Assembly: GCF_000208745.1 (NCBI RefSeq)
Contig: NC_030856.1
Span: forward strand, 5,400,049-5,464,048
From: Theobroma cacao
Taxonomy: Eukaryota; Streptophyta; Magnoliopsida; Malvales; Malvaceae
DNA length: 64,000 bases
Direction: 5' to 3'
Shown: positions 1 to 11,461 of the stretch, piece after piece
How positions within the stretch are numbered: the stretch's first letter is position 1
How the letters are laid out: every line of letters starts with the position of its first letter
Program-made: the position numbers and the translations under genes
Notes under the pieces: model-generated
Told to the model about the DNA's origin: nothing
Seen by the model: only the letters and a program-made list of their open reading frames with translations
Database searches by the model: none

Positions 1-1075
1 TTGAGAGTGTCTGTTTAAAGATTTTAAATAGTAAGTTAAAGAGCTACTTACTTGAATGGTTTATATCCGATTAGATAATAAAATAGATAAATAAATAAAC
101 AATGGACAATAGTAAACAAAATATTAAGATTTTAACAGTAATAAAATCAAACAATAAATTCACTCCAAAAAAAATCAAACAATAAATGATTTATAATGTG
201 GATATTAATGTGCATGTATGAATTTTTTTCTCTCATAAATTTGACATACTATTTAAGTGTAATTTATATTTTAAATATTATTATTTAATTATTAATTTAT
301 TAAAAAATACTTTTGTCACCAGCTGGTGAGTCTAAAACCAATTTTTATTTTATGTTAGTAAATGTTAGTTATACCATCAATTCTATACGTAATTGTTAAT
401 TTATTTTCAACATCATAAGGTTTTACCAAGACATCGATTCTTAGATAAAGGTTTCTACAACATAGTGGCATTTTGTTTTTAAAAAATACAATAGATGGAA
501 AAAGAAAAAAAGAAAAGAACAGAAAGGAAGTCGTAATGTTGGTCAATTCACTATGCTCTGCGTCGTATCAGCATATTACTGCAATCTGTCTCTAACAAGC
601 AATTGTATCATGCTGCTCTGACTTCCATTCCGTATAACAAATCCAAACAAGTGAAAAAGTGACAGATACCCCCATTAAAGTGACGTTCACATCTTCAAGT
701 ACAATTATATGAAGCTTTGGACAAATTAAGCTGAGGAGATTCTTGGGAGTACATTTGTGTGGAAGCATTCGGACTGAGTCTGACATGAGTCTGCTTGTCA
801 CCCACTCACCCTCATATGCTGACCTTGTGGCCCACTGCCCATGCATACGGTTGCCACACAATCCACCACTTTCTTTTCTTTTCTCTTATTTCTTCCTGCA
901 ATCATCGTCGTTTTTGATGGCTATTCCTTCTTTTTCTTTCTTTCTTTTGTTTTTTCTCTCCTTCCTCCTTTTCTCCCATCACCAGAGACAAATGGCGCCC
1001 CTCTCTCCTCCCAGAGAGTTCAGCTCGAGGAGCTTTTTGTCATTTCGGTCCATTTTACTTTCCTTCCCTCCAATC
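1..1075. other. No gene seen, AT-rich flank
   Basis: The first 590 bases are AT-rich with short A and T runs. From about 740 to 1075 the sequence is richer in C and T, with pyrimidine tracts. Short open frames here have no recognisable domain, no codon pattern and no conserved motif. Confidence 0.5.
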
Positions 1076-1805
1076 CAAGAGCTAATCACCTGATCCCATT
1101 TGCAGACCCTAAGAGCAAGCACCGCTCATTTTTGCCTAACCAAGCTGCACATTACGCATGGAGGCAGCAAGTTCACTCGCAGAGTTAAATGACTCACTTG
1201 GTGACATGGGGGTGAGTCAGAAGGCGGGAAAATTGGAGGAGAAGTCAGGATGGAAGTTGGTGAAGGAACAAAGTCTAGAAGGTGGCATGTGGGCGATCCA
1301 ACATAATCAAATTCATCCGATCCGGCCCCATTTCCTCTCGGAATCTGCTGGGGCAAGACCCCGATGTTGCTCCGGCGTGTGAGCTAAAGTCTTTGCAAGG
1401 CTGAGTACGATAACGAGCAGGATGGAGCCAGCACTCAAAAACGCCATGAGCAAACTCACAGGAATCGCCTTCTTTGCAGTTTCCCTTGCGAAAATCAGGG
1501 CAAGCAGTTCCAGAGTAACGGAACTTTCTCGGGTCTCTTCTTCGGGCTTTCTTACTAGTGTGGGCGTACGGACACTTAGTCCGGTCATGTGGCCTGCCAC
1601 GCGCGCACCTCCTCACTTTGAACTCGTTCATGCGGAAATGGTCGCGTGAGAATGCGTCGACCGCTAAGTCGGAGTCGTCACTCAGCGAGTCAGACTCGAA
1701 GTCGTTTGACGGAAGGTAGCGGTGGAGGACGTGAGGTACTCGACGGGACAAGGAGTCACTGTTGGGATGCATTGCAGTTGTAGTTAACAGATGATTGTTG
1801 GGCAC
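1076..1805 (-). pseudogene. Tandem CCCH zinc finger (RR-TZF type) pseudogene
   Basis: Relic of a plant arginine-rich tandem CCCH zinc finger protein. Family members bind RNA and act in mRNA turnover and stress responses. On the minus strand the order is an acidic stretch, [55 protein letters not shown] and QPCKD, which is the family order. It is broken. After PCKD the segment with the last cysteine pair is missing and the frame shifts to AHTPEQ. An extra G near 1362 shifts it again to PQQIPRGNG and SPTSILTSPP. A missing base near 1210 shifts it to SFNSASELAASMRNVQLG, followed directly by a stop. At least four lesions make a functional product unlikely. The family is normally intronless, so lack of introns does not prove retroposition. 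The N-terminal part usual for the family is not seen upstream of about 1790. Confidence 0.85.
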
Positions 1806-1810
1806 CTACT

Positions 1811-2172
1811 CTGCCTCAAGAGAAACAACCTTTTCTTATGGAACAGAGGAGACAGGAGGTAATTTTGCTGGATAATGAAATTGCCTTCAATGGAGCCATG
1901 ATTGAGGAAAGGGAACAAGCGAACAAGGTACCAGAGAAGTCAAGGAGCAAATAGGACAAGTAAATGAAATATTCAAGGACCTTGCTGTTCCTGTCCATGA
2001 GCAGGGTGTGGTCATTGGTAACATTTCATCAAACATTGATTCTTCCTCTGCTGCAATAACCCAGGCTAGAGTTCAACTAGCTAAGGCGAAATAAGTGCGA
2101 AATCCCAAACCTCATAGTGTTGGTGGGTGCTGATGCTGGTAATTTTTCTCCTTGTCCTTATCATTTAGTGTG
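1811..2172 (+). pseudogene. Qa-SNARE (syntaxin SYP2-like) gene fragment
   Basis: C-terminal part of a vacuolar or prevacuolar syntaxin of the SYP2 group, which drives membrane fusion by forming SNARE complexes. The first frame reads EVILLDNEIAFNGAMIEERE, the linker before the SNARE helix. A shift near 1930-1945 is needed to read EQIGQVNEIFKDLAV and VHEQGVVIGNISSNID of the SNARE domain, then a stop at about 2092. Another frame then gives a hydrophobic run, CWWVLMLVIFLLVLIIL, matching the C-terminal membrane anchor. Linker, SNARE helix and anchor are contiguous, with no intron seen, so a processed copy is possible (inference). It begins about 6 bases from the first codon of the zinc finger relic, which is on the other strand. 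Confidence 0.8.
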
Positions 2173-2767
2173 CAAGGGCTTTACCAAGTAATGGCGTGCG
2201 ATACAGGACGTATTTATTCTGTCCTTATCATTTATTACATACTGTTTGTTTTAATGCTTCCTATTTTCTAATCTTACAGTAATTAAAAAAATTATTTTTT
2301 ATGAATGACATGCCACTAATTTTTTTTTATGTAAATTATTTAGGTTGAACACACGGGTTGTGTGAAATGGTTAGTGATATGAGTTCGTTACATATATAAG
2401 AGCCAATGTGAGCTCAGTGTTTGTTTGTGGAATGAAAGCACATCTATGCATTTGGTTATTGGATTCATGGCACTTGAAAGTGCTCTTGATAATATTGAAT
2501 ATAGGTGTGTTGGATGAGTGTAAGGCTTACCTGGGTCAAGGTAACGTGTCTTCTTAATTTTCGCATCGGTCATGACTTGAGATTGGGTCGTGACATCTTT
2601 GGAGTGGATAGGGTGTTTTATCCTTCATGTACATGACTTACATGTGTTATTTAATTTGTGAAGTGTGCAAAGTATAATTGATAATATTTTTAGAGACATT
2701 TTCAATCATTGAAATAAAATTTTAAATTCTAATGTTAAAGAGAAAAATACAATTTATAGGATGAATT
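2173..2767. other. No gene seen
   Basis: AT-rich intergenic DNA between the syntaxin relic and the LINE tail. Part of it may be the untranslated or decayed upstream part of the LINE copy, but no reverse transcriptase motif is visible. Confidence 0.4.
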
Positions 2768-3438
2768 ATGTATCTTTATTTTGTTATTCAAATCGCAATT
2801 CGGGGTTTAGTGGTTGATGCTATGTCTGCGAACACAATCCCCGTTCTAGTTGATAGAGAAATATTACCTGGCTTGACAAATCGCATGAAACGTTGGCAAC
2901 CTCTTGCAACAAATTTCGTTGCTTTGAACGTTGATGGTGCTTCACGGTCCTCTCTTAATAGAGCAGCCGCAAGAGGTGTGTTAAGGCACGCTCATGGTAA
3001 TTGGATCACAGGTTTCTGTCTTCGGCTGAAACCTTGCTCAGCCTATAGGGCTGAGCTATGGAGAGTTTTAAAGGGTTTAACAGTGGCTTGGGATTCAGGG
3101 CATAGAAGGATTGACTTGCAAATTGACAATAGCATAGTCGTAAAAGTTATAAATCTAGCATCAACAGTCACCAGCCATAATTATGATCTAATTCAGGCTA
3201 TTAGGAGATTGCTTCTGAAACAGTGGGTCATAGAAAGTAGACACGTCTTTCATGAAGGAAACATTGTTGCAGACCGTGTGGCGAACATGGGGATGACACG
3301 AGAGGCTACTTTTATGTTATTTGATGTTCCTCCTCCTTCAGAGATTAATTCTTTTCTATTACACGATGTAGTTGAACTCAACTTATTAAGCTAATAGAAG
3401 TTCATTCTCCAAAATAAAAAAAAAAAAGAAAAAAAAAA
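2768..3438 (+). mobile_element. 5'-truncated LINE end: RNase H domain and poly(A)
   Basis: An open frame of 208 codons (2768-3394) holds a plant LINE-type RNase H domain, which degrades the RNA strand of RNA-DNA hybrids during retrotransposition. All four expected acidic positions can be seen: Asp in LNVDGAS, Glu in AYRAELWRVLKGL, Asp in LQIDNSIVV and Asp in HEGNIVADRVAN. The stop is followed within about 20 bases by an A-rich run (3411-3438), as expected for a LINE 3' end. No reverse transcriptase lies upstream, so this is a 5'-truncated insertion. I could not fix the target site duplication. A lone host RNase H-like gene is possible, but the poly(A) tail argues for the LINE. Confidence 0.8.
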
Positions 3439-3650
3439 GGAGAGGACCTGCCAAGCTAGAATGGGACTGTGATCTATCCACATTCACATTTTGAATAGAA
3501 TCACAAAAGCTTAAATCAATGTTGAAGGACAGAATTCAAGCAACAATATTTTTTTACTGGAATGGCTAATCACGTACTCATAGAACTGCATATAGAAACA
3601 ACTTCTCCAGTAATTATTTTTACGTTATAGAATTACCTCCCTAAAACAAA

Positions 3651-6396
3651 TCAAAAACGAATTTCCGGATTGGAAAACTTTCCTATCACTCCGGAATCTA
3701 AAATTTTCATGACTTCCTTAGATTTGATGCAACTAGGTGCCTTGTATTGGCTCATAGAAACTCCTTGTGATACATAGTAATCCATAAGGGCATCAAAAGT
3801 TCCTTCCTTTACCACCCTAATCTCCAAAGGTGCAATTGTATTTTCCTTCCTATAGACTTTATACGTGTAATTGAGTGACTCTTCCATTCTGGAGCAACAT
3901 TCTACCATTATCTTGGGATCAAGCTCTTTCGTATCGTTGCTTTCCTTCCTCTTAAGTTCCCAAAATAATACATAGTAACCTGGTGTTGATGAAGTATCAG
4001 CATAGCTAGAGTACCCTGTCAAGAGAAAGCCAAGTGGATCAAGAAGAGCCTTTGCTTTTGTCACTGCCCTTAAGAGGTCTGCTTCACTTGTTTTTTCTGC
4101 ATCAATACTTAGAATTACATTTTGTCGCTCCACAAATTGGAATTGAGGTGCATTATTGTGGAAACCAGTTGCCATAAGAATATCTCCAATTTTGTAACGA
4201 TATAAGCCTGAAAAAACAAAAAAAATAATGAGATCTCATGAAGCTACTAAAATATCTTTTGTAAAGAATCGTTCATTGCCTATATATATATATATATATA
4301 AAATTTAAATCTGAGGAGGAATTTTGCCTGCAGAAGTTGTGACAATTAGTTCATAACATTGACCAGGCTCCACATTTACAAGATCAACAGGTTCAATAAC
4401 TTCATTGTTGCTCTTCATTTCCTTCGATTCTTGGTGTGAAACCCCAACCTGATCTGGAAATATTGTTGGACAATCTTTCTTCACAGGAAGGAACTCAAAG
4501 TACGCCATATTGGGGACAATGGTGTAGGAGACATCAGCATGCCTTTTTAGAGGTTCTAGATTGATCCCACACATAGCTTCAGAGCAAACATAAAAGCTTG
4601 ACACTAAAGGGAGCCCTCCACTGTAGAATTCAAGTGCTGCAGTATATTGACTCATAAAACCTGTAGTAATGGCACCGATATACTTTGCTTTAGGCCAAAG
4701 CTTTTTGATTATTCCTTCCCATGATTCACAACCGCATATGTTTTCTATTGAATCAGCCAAATCTGGATTAGGCTTCAAGATCAATGACAGTGCATTTCTA
4801 CATCCTGAGTCTGTGATCCAATCGCTTACATGACCTGTTTTTATGTTAGAGCATAGCTCTTTCCAACGATCTTCTAAACACTTGATAGCTCTTAGCACTG
4901 CAGATGCAAAGATTGAGCCAATCCTTACAACCTCATCTCGCTGTATTAAACCTGCAAGTAATTGACAATACATGCTCTGGTTGGTGTCTAAGCAAAAGAT
5001 TGTCTCAATTGGGCTTGTGTAAAGCTTGGGTAAGATGTTTATAAAGCTACTGCGCTTGAATAAAACTGTTGTGGCAGTTCTTGCCATTAAGCCAGATGGA
5101 GTTTCAATCTCTGGTTTGGCAAACATAAGTTCCATTCTTTTTCCGGCTTTATCTAAGTCACCAAAGTGCCTGTAAATCAATTAACTCAACTACTATTGTT
5201 AGCTTGGGAACGTATGATCATATAAAAATCTTAAAAGCTGCTCTGAGGCATAATAAAACAACAAAATTACAACAAATATGGGTTTTAATTACATTTCTTT
5301 AGATAAATATAATTTTTTATGTAATGAAATTTTAAAAAGACACAATTATTTTGTACAATTATAGAAATTATCACTAATTGTGTGTCATTGAGGTGCGGAT
5401 ATAGGCATGCACGGCACATTGACAAAAAAATCAACATTAGTGGCCCTATTCTGATGGCAATCAAAAGATAGTATTTGTAAAATTTTCTTGATTGTACAAA
5501 ATCAAATATCACGAGTTATTTATTGAAAATTTCAATTACATGTCGTAACTTGTTTCATCAAATTTATAATAATTTTTCAAAATACAAAACTATGTAAGAA
5601 AGTATGTCATAAAAAGCAACTTAGCCAAAAAAAGTTGTCAAAAAAGCAAAGGGAGAGGATGACAAACACTGCAGCTAAGGCTTGTGCAATTGTGTTCCAT
5701 GAAGATCAAACAGAATGGAAACCTAATGAATAATGAATAGTAGCAATATAATTTATTGACGAATGAGGAAGTGTAAATATATATCAACTACTATAAGCTA
5801 TAAAAGAATGGGGGTTAATTAGTTTCTTACTTTCTAATGACAGATTCTATTAGGGTATCACGTAATACCAATTTGTCCTCTTCATCAATTGAAGGTATCA
5901 GTTTTGGTTGCCCTCCTGAAGTTCCAGTGCTGCATCAAAGATGATTGACTAGCTATTAAGGGGAAGCAAGAAATCAAAAGAGCATCTGAATATTTAATAA
6001 TAATAAGTTCATGTATTCGGATCAAAGATCAGAACTGAAATTCTCTTTTCTAAATTTATTAAAAAAAAAAGAAACAAAGAAAGACTAAAAAACAGTGGAT
6101 AGAAGAAACAAAATTTACCTTCGATAGAACCCAGTAAGAGGTTCAGCCAAAAGGATATCCGATGGCTCCCCATTAGCGATCCTATTTATGTAAGGCTCAA
6201 CATCTTGGTAAGTAATAATGGGAACATTCTTTTTGAAGAGTTGCTTGTCACATTGGCCATTAAGAAAGCCCCTCAGATACTCTGTTCTTGCATTTCGATT
6301 AAGTATCTCCTCTAATACTTGTTCTTGTATTTGATGCGCATTGGTGGTCAGGTACTCAAAAATCTCTAAACCAGCTTGGTGCCTCTCTGTTGCCAT
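3651..6396 (-). CDS. GH3-A, acyl-acid amido synthetase, PBS3/GH3.12-like
   Basis: GH3 enzymes activate an acyl acid with ATP and conjugate it to an amino acid, controlling hormones such as auxin, jasmonate or salicylate precursors. Four exons give 591 aa: 6396-6119, 5929-5831, 5169-4328 and 4207-3651, with phases agreeing at every junction. Three nucleotide-binding motifs are present: STGTSGGQPKLIP (from about residue 93), FYVCSEAMCGINLEP (about 318-332) and YRYKIGDILMATGF (about 409-422). No stop or shift is seen. Intron 3 (4327-4208) starts with GC, not GT; introns 1 and 2 start with GT. An in-frame ATG at 6579 would add 61 residues. I prefer 6396 because a TATA-like box lies between the two ATGs and the sister genes start at the equivalent ATG. 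The C-terminal region (MVECCSRMEESLNYTY, LEIRVVKEGTFDALMDYY) fits subgroup III best. The substrate cannot be read from sequence. Neighbours are relics and paralogues of the same family. Confidence 0.9.
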
Positions 6397-6487
6397 CGAG
6401 TAGACCTGTAATTGAGGAACTGGTAAAGGCTCAACTTTGCCACAGTTTTCACTTTTGGGTGCAGAAGGATAGTAGATAGGAGTGTAT

Positions 6488-6625
6488 CTTATATAGCAAC
6501 AATTGAAACTTTGAGATGATGGATGTGGCCGACAAAATGATTCAGACAGCTTTAAAGTGACGCCAAATCCGCTGCCCATTTCTGATTTTTTGACGAGTCA
6601 GGTGCGCCCAACTCTCGCACACGTG
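6488..6625 (-). promoter_or_regulatory. Likely GH3-A promoter: TATA box, TGACG motifs, G-box
   Basis: On the minus strand TATATAAG lies at 6495-6488, about 92 bases before the chosen ATG. Upstream are two TGACG half-sites, on the plus strand at 6558-6562 and 6591-6595, and a CACGTG G-box at 6620-6625. TGACG is the core bound by TGA-type bZIP factors in salicylate-responsive genes, and CACGTG is bound by bZIP or bHLH factors. The motifs are seen directly; their use is inference. The TATA-flanking sequence is conserved in the decayed relative near 26640-26660. Confidence 0.5.
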
Positions 6626-7621
6626 TTCACCTTATTTATTGACATATTGGTTCATGTGGTTTTGACTAAATTTTATGTTGAAGTAGTGATAATGACACAA
6701 ACTAAACAAAAAGGAAATTGAAAAACTTCCATGTAATTCTCATTCAACGAAATCTCATCCAATTGCAAGAACCTGGGAAGCCCAAAGCAATTTTATGTGT
6801 TCAATGCAAAAAACTCCAATTTTACAGTATCTTTTTCATCCTCCATTTTAAAGAGCCGTGTATGGCTGTTTTAAAATAAAATATTGCAAACATTGCTCCC
6901 ATAATTGCACAGTAGAGAACAAACCCAAATTGATATTTGTGTTTGATTAGGAAAAAAAAAGTAAAAAATATAATTAAAAATTTAAATAATTATACTTTTT
7001 AAAATTTTATTACATAACAGGATACTTTATTTAAAAAAAAGCGTACTTAAAACTCAAATTTATTATCATGTTATTATATATCTTTATCTTGTTAATTATT
7101 CACGTCGTAATAGCATTTATTATGTAAGACAAAAGAAAAAAAAAAGTCTAAGATGATCTATGCTGTGGTGTCTTCCTCAATTATATATACAAATATTTCT
7201 TATTGAAATAGTTAATAATTGTTTTTTGAAAAGAAACTACATGATAAATATAAACTATCGAAACAAAAGTCACATTAAGATCTGACCAATAAGATTTCTT
7301 GTTGAAATATTGTGATCTTAATTTGTCAATGATTACTTTTCCCGGGAAAAAAAATAATTTGTGAATTTGACGATTTCCATAGTTTGACTCCTAGACATAA
7401 TGCATCCACCAAACCAAACAAAAACGTGGGCGGCCGGCCGGAATAAAATAAAGTTATCTTCCTCTTAAAGTCAAGAAAAAAACAAATTACAATGCAAAGT
7501 TTCTTGCTGGAATGGCTGATGTAGTAATAGAACAATGAAAGCTACTTCCTATAGATAAGCATGCAAGACTTTGGGCCCTTCTTGTATACAAAATATTGGA
7601 AAAACATGCATCTAATCACTG
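6626..7621. other. GH3 inter-unit spacer
   Basis: No gene. The stretch 6800-6940 matches, with decay, the spacer segments at 20990-21150, 26200-26350 and 46920-47110. This shows it is the old spacer between an upstream GH3 copy and GH3-A. The remainder is AT-rich. Confidence 0.6.
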
Positions 7622-8647
7622 GGGAGTTTTTGGGATAAAAAACTTTCCCATCACAAAATCTTTTAGGCTTCCTTAGATTTGATGCAACTAGGTGTCTTGT
7701 ATTGGTTCATAGAAGCTCCTTGTGACACTTAGTAATCCATTAGGGCATCAACAGTTCCTTGCTGTACCACCCTAATCTCTAAAGGTGCATTTGCATTTTG
7801 CTTCCTATAGATTTTATATGTATAATTCAATGACTCTTCCGTTCTAGAGCAACATTCTACCATTATCTGTGGATCAAAAGCTCTTTTTAATCGTTGCCTT
7901 CATTTACATTAAGCTCCCAAAATAAGACATAGTGTCCTGACGTTGAAGAAGTATCACCACAGGCCATAGCTAGTGTACCCTGGCAAGATGAAGCCAAGCC
8001 GGTCAAGCAGAGTCTTTGCTTTTGTCACTGCCCTTTTTTTTTAAAGGCAAAATGAGTATGATTATATTCACCAACAGAACAAGGATTGATAGTCCCGCGG
8101 CATATCAATCACCTGAAAATGATTCAGGAGAGGTTAATCAAGCTGAAAGCTAGCAAAAGTAAAACCTGTACATATCTCTTAAGTCAGACAACACTCCTGT
8201 ACATGATATTTATCAATGGACAACAAGACAAACTCAAAAGCAGAGTTTCAAAATCACAAAAGATTCTTCAACACAGAAAATTAGAACCTGCAATCTACAC
8301 CTGCCCATCCGTATCAGTGAGCATCAGCCTTTCATTACAAGATGTTGCATCAGAATTAATCCACAGGAAATCTAGTGGCCTGTGCACACCCCCTTTAGCA
8401 AGCTGATCGGCAGCATCGTTAGCAGACCTTGGCACATGTGTCACCTGCCAAGACAGAATTCTTTCAAGTGTTCTTATGATTAGCACGATGTGGTGTTCTG
8501 TCACTGCCTTTAAGAGGTCTGCTTCACTTGTTTTATCCACATCAATACTTAGAATAACATTTTCCCTCTCTACAAATCGGAATTAAGGTGTATAGTTGTG
8601 GAAACCAGTCACCATAAGAATATCTCCAACTTTATATCGATAAAATC
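7622..8647 (-). pseudogene. GH3 exon 4 relic, split by a LINE
   Basis: Two pieces, 8647-8509 and 8022-7622 on the minus strand, align with exon 4 of the other GH3 copies from the YR-GD motif to the C-terminus. The intervening 8033-8498 is a LINE insertion flanked by a 10-base duplication. The relic also has its own damage: an in-frame stop in the conserved DYY-VSQG region, extra bases around 7880-7975 and a stop early in the exon. Exons 1-3 are absent upstream, so this is the 3' remnant of a tandem GH3 copy that preceded GH3-A. Confidence 0.85.
8033..8498 (-). mobile_element. 5'-truncated LINE insertion with target site duplication
   Basis: The insert is flanked by TGTCACTGCC at 8023-8032 and 8499-8508. 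Its left end is a T run (8034-8042), the poly(A) tail of a minus-strand element. The right part encodes on the minus strand the C-terminal end of a LINE RNase H domain: SWQVTHVPRSANDAADQLAK, including the last catalytic Asp. About 250 bases of 3' untranslated sequence separate the stop from the tail. Duplication, tail and 5' truncation together are diagnostic of target-primed reverse transcription. Confidence 0.9.
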
Positions 8648-9038
8648 CTGAACATACAAGATTTGGATCACTTTATGAAACTTTTATACAAGATTGGAAT
8701 ATCAAATACAAGATTGGATCATCTTTATTTTGTTGGCTTATTAGATTACATGGATATAAGATTTATATCTCTAAATTATATGTTATTGTTTACTCTTTCA
8801 AATTCAGTTATGGGCTTGATGAATTTTTATATATAGAGATATGAGTTCTTTAAAGGTGGACTTTGGGTTTTGGATGGCACCTTTTTTAGTTTCAATTAAA
8901 TTACATGTTGCTACTTTAAAGAAGGCAAAATATGGCGAGATTCTATTAAGGTACTTTGTCACACTTCTTTATGTTACCAATGTGCGTTTATCTTTCTATT
9001 TCTGTACATTTTCTTGCTTTGTTTTTTTCCTTTGGATT
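8648..9038. other. No gene seen
   Basis: AT-rich stretch between the GH3 exon 4 relic and the CACTA end. The first tens of bases continue the GH3 intron 3 sequence. No coding signal. Confidence 0.45.
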
Positions 9039-9055
9039 CACTACAAAAAATTTGA

Positions 9056-9395
9056 CTATTTCCAACCGAAATTTCCGTTGGAAATAGGCCATGTTTCGTT
9101 GGAAATGTTTATTTCTAATGGAAAAGTCCGTTGGAAATTCCGTCGGTACAAGCCTTGTGAGTAATACTTTCCGTTGAAAATTCGTTGAAAATTTCCAATA
9201 GAAATTCCGTTGAAAATTCATTGCAAATTTGAATTTTTGCTCCTTTTTTTTTTATAAATCTGTTGAAAATTTCCAACGGAAATTCCGTTGGAAAGTATAT
9301 TTTCAACGGAAAATCCATTGGAAATTTCCAACAGAAATTTTCGTTGGAAAAATATTACCAACGAAATTTTCCGTTGGTAATATTTTGACCTATTA
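9056..9395. repeat. CACTA subterminal inverted repeats
   Basis: The stretch is packed with variants of TTCCAACGGAAATT and its complement AATTTCCGTTGGAA, often arranged as short palindromes. In En/Spm-type elements such subterminal motifs are bound by the TNPA-like protein. The same motif family fills 31620-32530. Confidence 0.8.
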
Positions 9396-9656
9396 TTTTT
9401 ATAATAATTTTTCAAAAAAAATTACCATTTTTGTTTCCGATACTAAATTTAATTCCGCATTCAACTGTAAAATATATAAAAGAAAAACACATTACAACAT
9501 TGAGATTCAAGTCCTAACATGTAATTAAAAATTATCCTTAACACACAATATATAATATAGTTTGATATATATGAATATTAAACATAACATCCTTAAAAAG
9601 TATTCAAGTGTTTGCTTTGAAAATTATACATCATGTGAGGGAATTTTTTTTCCTTA

Positions 9657-11438
9657 CTTGTCAAGTCTTGAAGGTCCCGCATCGCCAACGGTTGAACGCA
9701 CATTACTCATGAACATGGTTTCCATACGTGCCATAAATTGACTCATGCCTTCCGCCATCATATTTCTCATTTTTTCACGTATTTCCTCACGTATCTTATT
9801 CAAGTTTTGTGCAAGATTTTCCACTTTTTCTTCCAATGCATTCGCGGGACTGTTAAAGTTTGAGTTGATAGGACCACAAGTAGACTTAGATGTTGCTACA
9901 TTGGATTGTGTTCCAGTTAGTAAAGCTGTTGCAGGGACACGAGTGCCAAACCCATACACGTGAGTGCATGTAGTTTCCTTCCCTCCAATTGCTTCAGTCC
10001 AAGCATGTGGATCAAATTCCAGCTGAGAAGATGACTCATCGCCATACTTTTGCGATAGTATAGAATTATACATTTCCTACATAAAAACCATCATTAATGA
10101 TTAATATTGAAGTAGAACATCAACTTAGAAGAAATAGTCAAAATTAATCAATTTTTACTTACACTCGTAGATTTGGATTTGTTATCAATAAAATCACCAT
10201 GACCCCTTGAGCGCTTATGACTACGGTTGAAAACTTCCAAGAAGGTAACATCTCGTTTCAGCTCAATTGCCTGAATTTATTAACAATTATATTTAGTCAA
10301 TCATAATCGATATATAAATATATATATATATATATCCTGATATTTATAACATGTATAGCAAAATCGAAATCCAACTACGATTGAACAATTTAAATGAAAT
10401 TCATGGGAAAACATACATATTAATTATGAGTAACATTAATTCATACCATCCTTTTTGCATGAACCACAAATGGAACTGAACCGTCAGTGTGCTTTGGAAT
10501 GCTTCCTTCTTCTGGGGTTAAACGATTTTGCCTTGCTTTTCGCGATTTGTTTTGCCACTCTTCTGTACCCCATACTATATCGATTAGGGTGTCCCATATT
10601 TCATTTGTGATCCATTCCTCGACATGCCTCTGCATTCTGTAATGTTGTTAGTTATGGCTTCAGTCATTGCTTTATGCCTTTCTTCTGAAAGCATGTCTCT
10701 TAATCGATCGGAACAAATTTTTTTCCATATGTGTCGAACTAAAACATCTTTATTTGCAGACCAAACACACTTTTCCTACAACATAATGTAATACAATAAT
10801 TTAACAAAGTTATACAAATTAATGGAAAAGAAAACGCTTAATAAATATATAACAAACATAATACCTGAAATTTTCTAAACATTAACTCTTTGATATCATT
10901 AGGGACTTTCCTCCATGTCGACCATGGACCATGAAAGTGATTTTTGATAATCCTTGTTATTGTAGATGTGACTCCTCTCTTGAAAAAAGTGCTTGATAAA
11001 TATTTCAAAAAATTGTATATATTAAAATTAAAAAAATTAAAAAAATTAAAAATTGAGTTAAAAAATATAACAAGTTTAACATGATAACATACCTATCCCC
11101 AATAGGAGTTATACGTAGTTTGTCCTATGGATCTACAGGAGTCTGTAGTCCTACATTGGGTCTCCTACCTCTTGATCTTGACGATTCCTCATTTGCATTT
11201 CCACCTAAATCAATAGATGGGAATCTTGTAATATCATGTGTAGATATCTCATTTTCTACTTGCTCTGCAAATGCATCGTACAAAGACTGTGTCTCAAATG
11301 GTGCATCATTATTCTCCTACTTCACTTGTTGTGGAATGGATATATCATCACACGCTTGGGAACTTGTAGGCACAGCCATACTCCCCGATGCATATGAAGA
11401 CCTAGGTCTCGGTTTTGATTGCTTCCCTTTAACCATCG
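9657..11438 (-). pseudogene. Ptta/En/Spm-type transposon protein (TNP1-like), decayed
   Basis: Second gene of the CACTA element. Exon-like blocks on the minus strand are about 11438-11092 (start MVKGKQSKPRPRSS), 10985-10862 (NHFHGPWSTWRKVPNDIKEL), 10778-10441 (WKKICSDRLRDMLSEERHKA through EEWQNKSRKARQNR), a short one near 10270-10165, and 10073-9657 with a coiled-coil-like stretch (NALEEKVENLAQNLNKIREE). The W...K...NR pattern followed by HTDGS is typical of Ptta/En/Spm proteins. Two in-frame stops interrupt the first block (after IPQQVK and after TPVDP), so it is broken. The presumed role is binding the subterminal repeats and helping transposition. Exon limits are approximate. Confidence 0.75.
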
Positions 11439-11461
11439 TTCCTGCAATATTGTATTGTTAA

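Noticed and set aside
743..1188. Ser/Phe-rich plus-strand open frames
   Set aside because: Driven by pyrimidine tracts, overlapping the zinc finger relic on the other strand, no domain.
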